The notes: a model not told the origin generated them from the sequence alone. A DNA stretch of 64,000 nucleotides from Desulfopila sp. IMCC35008 (GCF_010646885.2 NZ_CP050700.1:6206001-6270000), one strand, 5' to 3'. Counted from the first letter of the stretch, positions 38,101 through 46,209 are shown. Program-made: numbers and translations.

Positions 38101-38201
38101 ATGGCGTTTTGGATGAAGGTGTGAGTTTTATCCAAAAACCATTTTCGCGCAAGCAATTGAGTGCCAAGGTAAGAGAAACACTGGATAAAAGTAGTTTATA
38201 G
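35103..38201 (+). CDS. Membrane hybrid histidine kinase with N-terminal multi-helix domain, PAS and receiver
   Basis: 1032 residues. The start at 35103 is a TTG preceded by AGAGG, so slightly uncertain. A multi-helix membrane domain (about 15-200) is followed by an extracytoplasmic region, another TM near 425-445, a HAMP-like linker, PAS about 535-645 (IYRLMPSALLALDTQRRVIIWNKRTEQLTGYKAEEVIGK), HisKA (RQSQKMEAVGTLAGGIAHDFNNMLSVILGQTEMV, His near 670), HATPase (LTNLCVNSRDAI, DNGFGMD, GQGTGLGLAMVYG), and a receiver about 915-1030 (ILLVEDEP, phospho-acceptor LLLTDVIMPEMNG). A self-contained phosphorelay sensor at the inner membrane; no response regulator gene adjoins it. Confidence 0.92.
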   Translation: MTHRKRIQVTKGKYITLMLLIASGLVLNMCAPRLFMGFNYLLGSVSVLLVLWLYGTVWGTIAGLIAASWTYVLFGHPYAMVWLTFEPLFIGLVLRYTPIRNLVLINTAYWPLVGIPLLWAFFFFVMGLPLVGTLPAALMFWIIGVANSLAATIILQLFPLISTLGIKERKQHITIRKAVFSMMMSIIIFPAIIVMVAHGRTIMDRNERSIINRLIESHEYYAKILQLYLEIPQLIINYPENERLPEKLFGEIGVHSIWQFDESDVAVSIDGPGRQNAALAKKIAAQAQRDTWAGIVNGKLLIIDRNRGSILNLSLDHIKSHLQFDHDNDAIIWATLVDENNAIIYTTHPDFVNQPYHESKKEDVVLRLPNDVKHILPPMPSYVTLWRRVQQSWYKLESTEPNRYGWQWILEVPFNSFQTKLLQQQTRSLQILISLCLLALVVSFTISRRFSSSILELTNITSDLVNRVENDKSISWPQSKLGEVVTLVDNFRRVADSLQGKFRELRNSNKMMEVEVTKRTIELQASKEQAERIYRLMPSALLALDTQRRVIIWNKRTEQLTGYKAEEVIGKKVDHFLAPGEGASSSCAGNCRILSGESIPVEGLECTISNKKGEKLTISKSIDYLLDGSGNSIGYIECFEDITEKLKLEEKLRQSQKMEAVGTLAGGIAHDFNNMLSVILGQTEMVMEDVDKKSPFFERCKEIKSAGERSAELTRQLLTFARKQTISPKVLDFNKAVEGSFRMLKRLIGEDIDLKWIPGKTLWPVKVDPSQVYQILTNLCVNSRDAIKDVGKITIETDTQVLDEQYCSKHPGFTPGEYVLLAVSDNGFGMDEKTLSNIFEPFFTTKKSGQGTGLGLAMVYGAVKQNHGFVNVYSEVGQGTTFKIYLPRYRAETESIPNETRDIASENGDETILLVEDEPAILKMTTTMLERLGYHVLSADTPTEAISLAREHTGEIQLLLTDVIMPEMNGHDLAKNILLEYPYIKRMFMSGYTANAIAHHGVLDEGVSFIQKPFSRKQLSAKVRETLDKSSL

Positions 38202-38281
38202 CGGATTTGATACAGAATCATGATATCACCTCCAAACAATAAATGAGAAACAGAGATCAAAGTTTTAGTCCCATATAGAAA

Positions 38282-38302
38282 CCCTTGGCCTTAGGCCAAG
38301 GG
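38282..38302. repeat. Left-end hairpin of an IS200/IS605-type element
   Basis: CCCTTGGCC - TTA - GGCCAAGGG, a perfect 9-bp stem with a 3-nt loop, 89 nt before the truncated TnpA start. IS200/IS605 elements carry such subterminal palindromes, recognised by the Y1 transposase in place of inverted repeats. Confidence 0.7.
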
Positions 38303-38390
38303 CAGAGTTCATAGGCTTTGCCGTGTGAACGACTCTTTGCTACAACTTCAACGTTGTTGTCCCCACACAACAGTGAAGAAGGAGTAGGCA

Positions 38391-38642
38391 ATGAGTCGCT
38401 TTAAGAAGCTATCACAAACAATTTGGCACTGTCAGTATCACATAGTTTTTGTGCCAAAATACAGGTTCGAGATTCTGATTGGTGAAGTGGCCATAGAAAC
38501 TGAACGTTGCATCAGGGCATTTGCAGAGCAACAGGAAGCAGAGATTATCGAGCTAAGCATCCAAATTGATCATGTTCATCTGCTTGTAAGTGTTCCACCA
38601 AAGGTTTCGATATCGAATTTTGTTGGTACGTTGAAAGGGTGA
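38391..38642 (+). pseudogene. IS200/IS605 Y1 transposase TnpA, truncated
   Basis: 83 residues: MSRFKKLSQTIWHCQYHIVFVPKYRFEILIGEVAIETERCIRAFAEQQEAEIIELSIQIDHVHLLVSVPPKVSISNFVGTLKG. The HUH metal site (DHVHLLV) is present, but the chain ends before the helix carrying the catalytic tyrosine (full TnpA is about 130-150 residues). The element is cut at its 3' end, immediately before the toxin-antitoxin remnant. Confidence 0.8.
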
Positions 38643-38670
38643 ACAGCTATATAGCATGAGACCTATAATT

Positions 38671-39026
38671 ATGACATGGGAAGTTGAATATACAGATGAG
38701 TTTGAAGTGTGGTGGGAAAGCCTTGATGAAGGTGAACAAGAGTCTATAGCTGTTTCCGTTGGTTTGTTGGAGCTTATGGGACCTAATGTACCACGGCCTC
38801 ATTCTGATACGATAAAAGGTTCCCGTTTTAGCAATATGAAAGAGCTACGGACACAGATGCGGGAAAGCCTTATCGTACATTGTATGCGTTTGATCCTAGA
38901 CGAGCAGCGATATTGCTGATTGGCGGAAATAAGGAAGGGGATAATAATTGGTACAAAACCAATATCCCGATAGCAGATAGACTGTATGAACAGCATCCTG
39001 AAGAGTTGAGTAAAGATGGGGAGTAG
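38671..39026 (+). pseudogene. HigB-type toxin (phage-derived Gp49-like), frameshifted
   Basis: Frame 1 reads MTWEVEYTDEFEVWWESLDEGEQESIAVSVGLLELMGPNVPRPHSDTIKGSRFSNMKELRTQ; after a frame change near 38855-38865 the family continues as GKPYRTLYAFDPRRAAILLIGGNKEGDNNWYKTNIPIADRLYEQHPEELSKDGE. Together they make a full-length HigB-like mRNA interferase. The frameshift falls before the conserved YRTLYAFDP block, so the toxin is very likely inactive. The partner antitoxin gene starts 7 nt after its stop. Confidence 0.8.
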
Positions 39027-39033
39027 TGAAACC

Positions 39034-39351
39034 ATGGCGAAATCATTCAAAAACTTGAAGGCGAAATTTTCCCCTGAGAGCCAAAAGCGAATTGAAAAAT
39101 GAGTAAAAGAGGCAATGGCGGAAATGCCGCTTGCAGAGCTGCGCCAGGCCCGTGAAGTGACTCAGCAGGAAATTGCCCAAGCTCTAAAAATAAAGTAATC
39201 ATCTGTTTCAAAAATGGAGAGCCAGACTGATATGTATATTTCCACGATGAGAAAGTACATCAAGGCTATGGGGGGTGAGTTGGAAATTGTTGCCAAATTC
39301 CCGGAAGGGAATGTTAAGGTAGATAACTTTAAGGCCTTGGAAGCTAAATAG
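39034..39351 (+). pseudogene. HigA-type antitoxin (XRE/HTH), two internal stops
   Basis: 106 codons from ATG 39034: MAKSFKNLKAKFSPESQKRIEK, TGA at codon 23, VKEAMAEMPLAELRQAREVTQQEIAQALKIK, TAA at codon 55, SSVSKMESQTDMYISTMRKYIKAMGGELEIVAKFPEGNVKVDNFKALEAK. It is the usual partner of phage-type HigB, with a helix-turn-helix around REVTQQEIAQALKIKQSSVSKME. Both genes of the pair are disabled by separate lesions, so the loss is old. Confidence 0.8.
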
Positions 39352-40001
39352 ATCGCGAAATAAGGTGTAGAGGGAGGTATGGTGTGAACCTTTATGTACA
39401 AAGGAATTCTGAGTGAAATAGTTATAGAAAGATTGTCGAACATACCAAAATGGTTATACAAAATTACTGAAAACCACTCAACGAGTACAAAGTAGATACA
39501 ATTCAGGCTAAAATGTGGGCACCATCGAATATAAGTCGAAATTTTCGCAAGGTATGAAACTTTTTACAGGTATGGAGCCATAAATAACCAGATAACCCCG
39601 TTGCCCTTAATAGCCCTCAGCTAGGATCCGATGATTTGCATGATAATGCCGTAGGTACCGGCCAAGATGCCCGACAAGGTAGTAGCCGTGTTTGAGAACT
39701 ATCCAGCACCAGGTTTACAGGAATAGTCATAATTTGCAGTTTTGCTTAAACTGTTGATGTTGCGAATTATAGCCTCTTTCGTTAACTAAAACGTGTATCC
39801 CTTTCTACTAACAGACTAATGTCTGACAGGCACCAATACCAGCCCCTCCCCAACAAAAAGATAGAGCTTTTTGTTATCATAACAAGAAGATATCTCTTGT
39901 TTGTTTTTTCAAAAAAACTTGACTTTGTTTTTTTCTGTATAATACTAGAAAATAATGAGGGAGAAACATTGTGTCAGCCTTCATGTAAATCATAATCAGC
40001 A
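39352..40001. other. Non-coding stretch before the repeat array, with an IS1111-like end
   Basis: No credible gene. At 39812-39830, CAGACTAATGTCTGACAGG nearly matches the left end of the IS110/IS1111 element at 42275 (CAGACATAATGTCTGACAGG). The sequence before it (39720-39811) resembles the sequence after that element's right end (43790-43900). A perfect TATAAT at 39938-39943 faces the array, but no -35 at a normal distance was found (TTGACT lies only 13 nt upstream). Confidence 0.5.
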
Positions 40002-41755
40002 TTCTGAAGTTGTAGTCCGCGGTAAGAAGTATAGATGTTGAAGTTGGCAGCAAGAAGTACAGAAGTTGTAGTTCGCAGTAAGAAGTACAGAAGTTGCAGT
40101 TCGCAGTAAGAAGTACAGAAGTTGCAGTTCGCAGTAAGAAGTACAGAAGTTGCAGTTCGCAGTAAGAAGTACAGAAGTTGCAGTTCGCAGTAAGAAGTAC
40201 AGCAGTTGCAGTTCGCAGTAAGAAGTACAGCAGTTGCAGTTCGCAGTAAGAAGTACAGCAGTTGCAGTTTGCAGTAAGAAGTACAGCAGTTGCAGTTCGC
40301 AGTAAGAAGTACAGCAGTTGCAGTTTGCAGTAAGAAGTATAGAAGTTGAAGTTCACAGTAAGAAGTACAGCAGTTGCAGTCCGCAGTAAGAAGTACAGCA
40401 GTTGCAGTCCGCGGTAAGAAGTTCTGAAGTTGTAGTTCGCAGTAAGAAGTACAGCAGTTGCAGTCCGCAGTAAGAAGTACAGCAGTTGCAGTTTGCAGTA
40501 AGAAGTATAGAAGTTGAAGTTCACAGTAAGAAGTACAGCAGTTGCAGTTCGCAGTAAGAAGTACAGCAGTTGCAGTCCGCGGTAAGAAGTTCTGAAGTTG
40601 TAGTTCGCAGTAAGAAGTACAGCAGTTGCAGTTTGCAGTAAGAAGTATAGAAGTTGAAGTTCACAGTAAGAAGTACAGAAGTTGCAGTTCGCAGTAAGAA
40701 GTACAGCAGTTGCAGTCCGCGGTAAGAAGTATAGAAGTTGCAGTTCGCAGTAAGATGTACAGAAGTTGTAGTTCGCGATAAGAAGTATAGAAGTTGTAGT
40801 TCACAGTAAGAAGTACAGCAGTTGCAGTTCGCGGTAAGAAGTACAGCTGTTCAAGTCCGTAGTAAGAAGTACAGAAAGTGTAGTTCGCAGTAAGATGTAC
40901 AGCAGTTGTAGTTCGCGATAAGAAGTATAGATGTTGAAGTTCGCAGTAAGAAGTACAGCAGTTGCAGTTCGCGGTAAGAAGTACAGCTGTTCAAGTCCGT
41001 AGCAAGAAGTTCTGAAGTTGTAGTCCGCGGTAAGAAGTATAGATGTTGCAGTTCGCAGTAAGAAGTATAGAAGTTGTAGTTCACAGTAAGAAGTACAGCA
41101 GTTGCAGTTCGCGGTAAGAAGTACAGCTGTTCAAGTCCGTAGTAAGAAGTACAGTAAGTGTAGTTCGCAGTAAGAAGTTCTGAAGTTGCAGTTCGCAGTA
41201 AGATGTACAGAAGTTGTAGTCCGCGATAAGAAGTATAGATGTTGAAGTTCGCAGCAAGAAGTATAGAAGTTGTAGTTCACAGTAAGAAGTACAGAAAGTG
41301 TAGTTCGCAGTAAGATGTACAGCAGTTGTAGTTCGCGATAAGAAGTATAGATGTTGAAGTTCGCAGTAAGAAGTACAGCAGTTGCAGTTCGCGGTAAGAA
41401 GTACAGCTGTTCAAGTCCGTAGCAAGAAGTTCTGAAGTTGTAGTCCGCGGTAAGAAGTATAGATGTTGCAGTTTGCAGTAAGAAGTATAGAAGTTGAAGT
41501 TCACAGTAAGAAGTACAGCAGTTGCAGTTTGCAGTAAGAAGTACAGCAGTTGCAGTTCGCGGTAAGAAGTACAGCTGTTCAAGTCCGTAGTAAGAAGTAC
41601 AGAAAGTGTAGTTCGCAGTAAGATGTACAGAAGTTGTAGTCCGCGATAAGAAGTATAGATGTTGTAGTCCGCGATAAGAAGTATAGATGTTGAAGTTCGC
41701 AGTAAGAAGTTCGGAAGTTGCAGTTCGCAGTCAGAAATACAGATGTTGCAGCTAA
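40002..41755. repeat. Tandem array of about 62 units of a 28-bp repeat
   Basis: The unit is built of degenerate blocks: AGTAAGAAGTACAG, then AAGTTGCAGT or CAGTTGCAGT, then TCGC, totalling 28 bp. Units follow head to tail with no unique spacers. Variants recur (AAGTTCTGAAG, ACAGCTGTTCAAGTCCGT, ATAGATGTTGAAGT, GCGATAAG). Higher-order periods are visible: 40861-41040 is identical to 41281-41460 at an offset of exactly 420 bp (15 units), and blocks around 40320, 40488 and 40628 are offset by 168 and 140 bp (6 and 5 units). Open frames inside (for example minus 39877-40524) simply reflect a stop-free repeat read in three phases. Confidence 0.95.
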
Positions 41756-41863
41756 AGTTTGTTAACCATGAAAACAATTAAGGTAGAAGGAGGATACTTT
41801 AAAAAGTAGTTAAAAGTCGTTTTGAATGAAAGGAATATTTAGTGATTATAACATTGGAAGATC

Positions 41864-41907
41864 AAAAACGAGACGGGACTTAAATTTTTCCTGTCTCGTT
41901 TTTTTTT
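41864..41907 (+). terminator. Intrinsic terminator downstream of the 28-bp array
   Basis: AAAACGAGACGGGA (from 41865) pairs with TCCTGTCTCGTTTT, followed by nine or more T to about 41907 on the plus strand. It is the first strong plus-strand terminator after the repeat array, so a plus-strand transcript through the array would end here. Confidence 0.8.
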
Positions 41908-42370
41908 AGAACCAGTGTGAAAAAAATCAAGCATCATCAACATCTTTTACCATCGTAAAAAAACCACCAACTCATTATTTTTTATATTTGCAAATCGGTT
42001 TTTCCAGGCAGCTTCAATACTCATCAAAAATGATACTTAATTGCTTAAACAAATTGCGTTTCCTCTTTTTCCTGGCGACATATACCGCAATTTATAAAAG
42101 TCCACATTTTTCCACTATATCCTACCCGAAAAGAGTGACAACAATTGGAAGATCGCCTTTGATAAGCTCTATCTCTGTATAAAACGCATGAGGTTAATAT
42201 AACTCCTGTGAAGGTGGCGGTGCGCCTGTCCGGTAAAAAGAGCTTGCTGGTTGTAAGAGGATTCTGGAGGAATACAGACATAATGTCTGACAGGGCACGA
42301 ATCATCCCAACTCCTGTTAAGATAGATTGTAACAGCACGTTACAAGAATCCTATAACAAGGAGGGGAGCC

Positions 42371-43486
42371 ATGAGGAATAATCACCGGACTAAATTTGTT
42401 GGAATGGATGTACATCAAAGAACAATAGCCATCGCTCTCGCAAATGATGGTTCTGATGGAGAAGTTAGGCTTTATGGTACAATCAGTAATACAAGAGAGG
42501 CGATTGACAAGGTAATTAGAAAGCTTGTCTCTACAGGTGCAGAGCTGCATTTTGTTTATGAAGCGGGACCTTGTGGTTTTGGGCTCTATCGCCATCTCAC
42601 TGGCAATGGTTTTAAATGTATAGTAGCAGCCCCGTCCATGATTCCAAAGAAGGTTGGGGTTCGGATTAAAAATGATAACCGTGATGCGATCTCTCTTGCC
42701 CGCCTACTCAGAGCAGGAGAACTCACTTCCATTTATGTGCCTGATACAGAAGATGAAGCAATACGAGATTTAACCAGGGCACGAAATGATGCCAAAAATG
42801 CTGAGCGAAAAGCGAAACAGCGCTTGCATAGTTTTCTGTTGCGCCATGAATTTATTTATCCTGGGAAAACGAAATGGATCAAATCCCACTTTATATGGTT
42901 GGCACAACTTAAAATGAAACATCCTGCCCAGCAGATTGCTTTTCAAGAGTACATCGATGCTGTCAAGGAATGTACCGAGAGAATCACCAGGCTTGACGAA
43001 GAGATATTAAAAGCAGCTAATGAATGGAGATGGGGGCCTACTGTAAAAGCCCTTCAGGCTTTACGTGGAGTATCTCTGCTTACTGCAGTAAATATTGTGG
43101 CAGAAATAGGAGATTTTAACCGTTTCCAAAACCCAAAGGAGTTGATGGCGTACCTCGGCCTTGTTCCTTCGGAACACTCCAGTGGTGATCGGATAAGAAG
43201 AGGCGGCATTACCAAGACAGGTAATTCTCATGCCCGGAGAATATGCGTCGAAAGTGCTTGGGCATACCGTTATCAGGCTAGAGTCACACAATTATTACTC
43301 AAACGTCATGAAGGCCTTCCAAGAGATATTCTACAGATAGCCTGGAAGGCTCAACTACGATTGTGCACCCGATTTAGAAGGCTAAGAGCAAGAGGAAAAG
43401 TAACCCAGGTAGTTGTTGTCGCTATTGCGCGGGAACTTGTAGGCTTTATGTGGGATATTGCCCGTCGCATCCCTGCTGTTGCGTAA
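42371..43486 (+). CDS. IS110/IS1111-family DEDD transposase
   Basis: 371 residues, intact. N-terminal RuvC-like DEDD domain: FVGMDVHQRTIAIALA, FVYEAGPCGFGLYRHL, and KNDNRDAISLARLLRAGEL; then a coiled-coil middle; C-terminal Transposase_20 domain: LQALRGVSLLTAVNIVAEIGDFNRFQNPKELMAYLGLVPSEHSSGDRIRRGGITKTGNSHARRICVESAW, which in this family supplies the catalytic serine. AGGAGGGG precedes the ATG. An identical copy starts at 63626, suggesting recent activity. Confidence 0.95.
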   Translation: MRNNHRTKFVGMDVHQRTIAIALANDGSDGEVRLYGTISNTREAIDKVIRKLVSTGAELHFVYEAGPCGFGLYRHLTGNGFKCIVAAPSMIPKKVGVRIKNDNRDAISLARLLRAGELTSIYVPDTEDEAIRDLTRARNDAKNAERKAKQRLHSFLLRHEFIYPGKTKWIKSHFIWLAQLKMKHPAQQIAFQEYIDAVKECTERITRLDEEILKAANEWRWGPTVKALQALRGVSLLTAVNIVAEIGDFNRFQNPKELMAYLGLVPSEHSSGDRIRRGGITKTGNSHARRICVESAWAYRYQARVTQLLLKRHEGLPRDILQIAWKAQLRLCTRFRRLRARGKVTQVVVVAIARELVGFMWDIARRIPAVA

Positions 43487-43776
43487 AAAATCAAACAAAG
43501 AAGGAGGTATGTAAAACAATCAATATATCGTTTTCATGATGTTGGCAGAGGCGCAGTCTCGGTATGGAGAATCCTCGTTCTTCCTGGTGAATGCACCTTG
43601 AAAACTTCAGAATACAGAGAGAGGCAGCTCCACGACGAAGCTTTGTCTGGCGGTAGCCAACCCGCGATTATCAGGCGCTCAACCGTCGTTTAAAAAGGCT
43701 CCGCCTCTGTTAATGTCATGAAACGTTAATAGCCTGCGGCAAAACAGGAAATGGGGTGGTTTGTCCTACTTGACAC
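43487..43776 (+). ncRNA. Candidate bridge/seek RNA region of the IS1111-like element
   Basis: The 290-nt 3' non-coding segment between the transposase stop and the right inverted repeat. IS110-family transposases use a structured guide RNA from a non-coding end; in IS1111-group elements this is the 3' side (family knowledge). Here the 5' leader (95 nt) is too short, so the 3' segment is the likely source. Guide loops were not resolved by eye. Confidence 0.45.
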
Positions 43777-43787
43777 TGTCAGACATA

Positions 43788-44152
43788 TCAGGAATAAGAT
43801 TAATTTTCAGATTTGCTTAAATGGTAATTATTACCAATATTAGTCTCAACCATTGCGATAACGTGAGTCCCTACAAACTATAGCAGGCATCTAATGCCCC
43901 GGAATTAACGAGACATTAAGACCTTCAATAAAGAGTAGGCTCGACAATATTACTGAAACGCCACATAGGAAACCGCATACGAGATGCTGTGGAGCACTGG
44001 GAAGAAAAATAGCTTAGCTACCCGATAAATGGTTTTTGTTCATTCTTTGTCAAAACTATCCACAACAAATGCCCCCACAAAAACCTGGCTCGCATCTTCC
44101 ATATTGTTCGGAGATTTCTGCGGCTTTACTTATTTTGTTCTGGCATAATAAA
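43788..44152. other. Gap between the IS element and the DAC-like gene
   Basis: No gene recognised. 43790-43900 is a diverged relative of 39720-39830 (shared GGAATA, TTTGCTTAAA and AACGTG...TCCCT in the same order), so a repeat of about 105 bp is present on both sides of the array and IS element. Confidence 0.4.
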
Positions 44153-45466
44153 TTAACCGACCTGCATTAGCTTTTCCCCTCTGCGCCAAAATTCTATGGG
44201 ACCATCCTCAGATATTTTGATAACCAATCCATAGAGTGAAGCGCTTTGCGCAGCAGCGGTTCTCCCACCGCCACCTGCAGCTGTGGCAAATCCTAGATCT
44301 ATCAATGCGCCAGAATCTCTCACTACCCCAGATGAATCAATGACAGTCATACCATCTGACGTAACTGCAGCAGTGAAAACACCACTGCGATAAGCGTCTG
44401 CAACAGGCAGATTAAGCAGACGCTTCCGAAGTAATTTCCCGATGTCAGTGTCATCAATACCTCTTATGACACCTATCTCTTTCAAAGTATGATCCGAGAG
44501 AATAATCAAGCCACCATGCCTGGTTGCAGAAATACCTACAACAATTTTGCAAAGTAGTTCCGCTGAGTCAGGTGAACTTAGATGTTCGGCAATCAGAGAT
44601 GCAATACGTGGTAGTTCAATAAGCGTCCAACGTCCTCGTTGCCAACGCAGAATGCAGCCTGGCGCAAACAATACATCAACCTCTGAGTTGGGGGTTATGA
44701 ATACTGCAAATGAACCTAAACTTGTCCCCTCTAACACAGGAACAAATTGATCATGGGTACCTTGATATGATGATATATGCTTTGTTGAACCTAATTGTAC
44801 AATACCAACACACGTAGCTGGAGGTTGTAAAAGAAACGCTGATTGAATCCCGTCAACATAACGATAGGAAATAGGCGCACCATAGAAAGTTGAGGTAACC
44901 TGTATATTGGGCGTGCTAGCAAAATGGAAACCCAAAGTTTCTATTTCCTCTAAAAATCCGTCGGTTGGTTTGTTAACATAAATGAAAGCACTGGTACATG
45001 GAGCACCTTCGTACCTTTGGTATGTAAGTTTTTTGGCAATTTCAATAACATGCTGAACATTATCAAAGTCAAAACGTTTTGTGTCACCTCGAAGAAACCT
45101 TGAGACAGCAATATCAAAGGCGCTATTCATAATAACTGTTCTATGGTGGATACCGTGTTTGGCGTCATCGAATCCACGTACCAGTACTGTTACCCCCTCA
45201 CACAATTGCATTAAGAAGCGTATCTCGATAGGTGAGATCTGAAGAGTCGGGCGTGAAAACTGTAAAATAACAAAATCGTCACCACGGTTCTTAAAACATA
45301 AAAAGACATCACTTCCTTTATCTATCACACCACCATTTCTCGGTATACTCAGGTCTGAAGGGTCTTTGATTCTGTCCTTGAAATAAGCGACATCTCTCCC
45401 TCCAAGAAAATCTTGAATCTGTGGCGCGAGGAGTCGAACTAACTTAAGTAGTTGGTTGGAGTTCAT
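44153..45466 (-). CDS. Diadenylate-cyclase-like protein with N-terminal sensor region (DACNV type?)
   Basis: 437 residues. The last 100 resemble a DisA_N/DAC domain: VTSDGMTVIDSSGVVRDSGALIDLG (D371-G372, the DGA position) and GGGGRTAAAQSASLYGLVIKISEDGPIEFW (Arg402, where classical enzymes have GTRHRAA). The canonical RHR motif is thus altered to GRTAA. Residues 1-330 form a separate domain with no membrane segment, reminiscent of the DACN sensor domains described with variant DAC domains in bacterial conflict or stress systems; this assignment is from memory. It may make c-di-AMP or a related nucleotide, or only bind it. It lies 32 nt downstream of a gene for an unknown protein on the same strand. 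Confidence 0.6.
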   Translation of the reverse strand: MNSNQLLKLVRLLAPQIQDFLGGRDVAYFKDRIKDPSDLSIPRNGGVIDKGSDVFLCFKNRGDDFVILQFSRPTLQISPIEIRFLMQLCEGVTVLVRGFDDAKHGIHHRTVIMNSAFDIAVSRFLRGDTKRFDFDNVQHVIEIAKKLTYQRYEGAPCTSAFIYVNKPTDGFLEEIETLGFHFASTPNIQVTSTFYGAPISYRYVDGIQSAFLLQPPATCVGIVQLGSTKHISSYQGTHDQFVPVLEGTSLGSFAVFITPNSEVDVLFAPGCILRWQRGRWTLIELPRIASLIAEHLSSPDSAELLCKIVVGISATRHGGLIILSDHTLKEIGVIRGIDDTDIGKLLRKRLLNLPVADAYRSGVFTAAVTSDGMTVIDSSGVVRDSGALIDLGFATAAGGGGRTAAAQSASLYGLVIKISEDGPIEFWRRGEKLMQVG

Positions 45467-45498
45467 ATCACGTCAGTATTATCATAATAATATTAGTT

Positions 45499-46209
45499 TC
45501 AATCTTCATTTCCTTCCTCCGCAACATCGGCATGAGATTTTGCGCCAAATCTCACCCGTTCTTCTAATTCTCCAAACCAAAGATCTGAACTTGTTATTTC
45601 ATACTGACGCTCTTCTTCTGTTATGGAGAGCTCCTTTAGTATCCAAAGAATATTTTCTGCATCTGGGAAACTATCTCCTTTAAGTTGCTCTTCATAAAGA
45701 CGATTTAAAATTGCGTCCTCATTCAAACCATTGGCAAGTAACCTCACTATTACAGCATGGAGCGATGAATCAAAAATCTCAAATAAGTCAATTTTATTTG
45801 CTGTTATTTTTACAGTAAATTTCACTCCTGTTGGCTCTTTAAATATGCCATTATACGCTTTTCTTAACAGCCCATAAGCATTAAAAAGACTGAAGTGATA
45901 TGCAGAATCGGCATGTTCTTCCCAAAGTTTATTCTCAATCATTTGATGGCTCAGTTGATCTATCTTGCCTTCAGTAATCTCATCTTTGAAAATATGTGTT
46001 AAAAGGAATTTAGCTGACTCATGATGTTCAAAATCATTAAGTGACATCAAACACATCTCTTTCAACTCAGATTCACTCATTCCGCCGAGTTCATCTTCAT
46101 GTATATCCATCATCGATAAAAGTGCTTTGTAATCATCTGCTATCCAAGCATTTTCAATTTCAGAAATTCTTAAAAAAGATAAAATCTCTACATTAAACTC
46201 CTTGTTCAT
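45499..46209 (-). CDS. Hypothetical protein co-transcribed with the DAC-like gene
   Basis: 236 residues, acidic, mostly helical: MNKEFNVEILSFLRISEIENAWIADDYKALLSMMDIHEDELGGMSESELKEMCLMSLNDFEHHESAKFLL..., ending SSDLWFGELEERVRFGAKSHADVAEEGNED. No signal peptide or membrane segment, and I do not recognise a family. The C-terminal tail is highly charged. It precedes the DAC-like gene by 32 nt on the same strand, so the two are likely one operon; it could be the effector or regulator of that protein (inference). Confidence 0.65.
   Translation of the reverse strand: MNKEFNVEILSFLRISEIENAWIADDYKALLSMMDIHEDELGGMSESELKEMCLMSLNDFEHHESAKFLLTHIFKDEITEGKIDQLSHQMIENKLWEEHADSAYHFSLFNAYGLLRKAYNGIFKEPTGVKFTVKITANKIDLFEIFDSSLHAVIVRLLANGLNEDAILNRLYEEQLKGDSFPDAENILWILKELSITEEERQYEITSSDLWFGELEERVRFGAKSHADVAEEGNED

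Larger units (their letters stand above)
42275..43787 (+). mobile_element. IS110-family (IS1111-like group) insertion sequence, complete copy
   Basis: The left boundary is fixed by comparison with the second copy (identity starts at 42275 and 63530). Subterminal inverted repeats ATGTCTGACA at 42283-42292 and TGTCAGACAT at 43777-43786 are flanked by the direct octamer CAGACATA at 42275-42282 and 43780-43787. Subterminal repeats plus a long (about 300 nt) 3' non-coding end fit the IS1111 group. Length about 1.51 kb. Confidence 0.85.

Noticed and set aside
39919..39943. Sigma-70 promoter reading into the 28-bp array
   Set aside because: TATAAT is perfect, but the only TTGACT is 13 nt away, too close for a normal promoter; mentioned only as a possibility.
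39877..40524. 215-residue minus-strand protein (and similar frames at 40851-41084 and 41277-41777)
   Set aside because: The translation is the stop-free 28-bp repeat read through three phases, giving an 84-nt peptide period. No ribosome site or recognisable fold; treated as an artefact of the array.
40002..41755. CRISPR array
   Set aside because: Repeats are directly abutting 28-bp units with no unique spacers, and no cas genes are present in the window.
42317..42595. Minus-strand frame at the IS left end (also 63572-63850)
   Set aside because: Antisense to the transposase gene; it appears twice only because the IS is duplicated.
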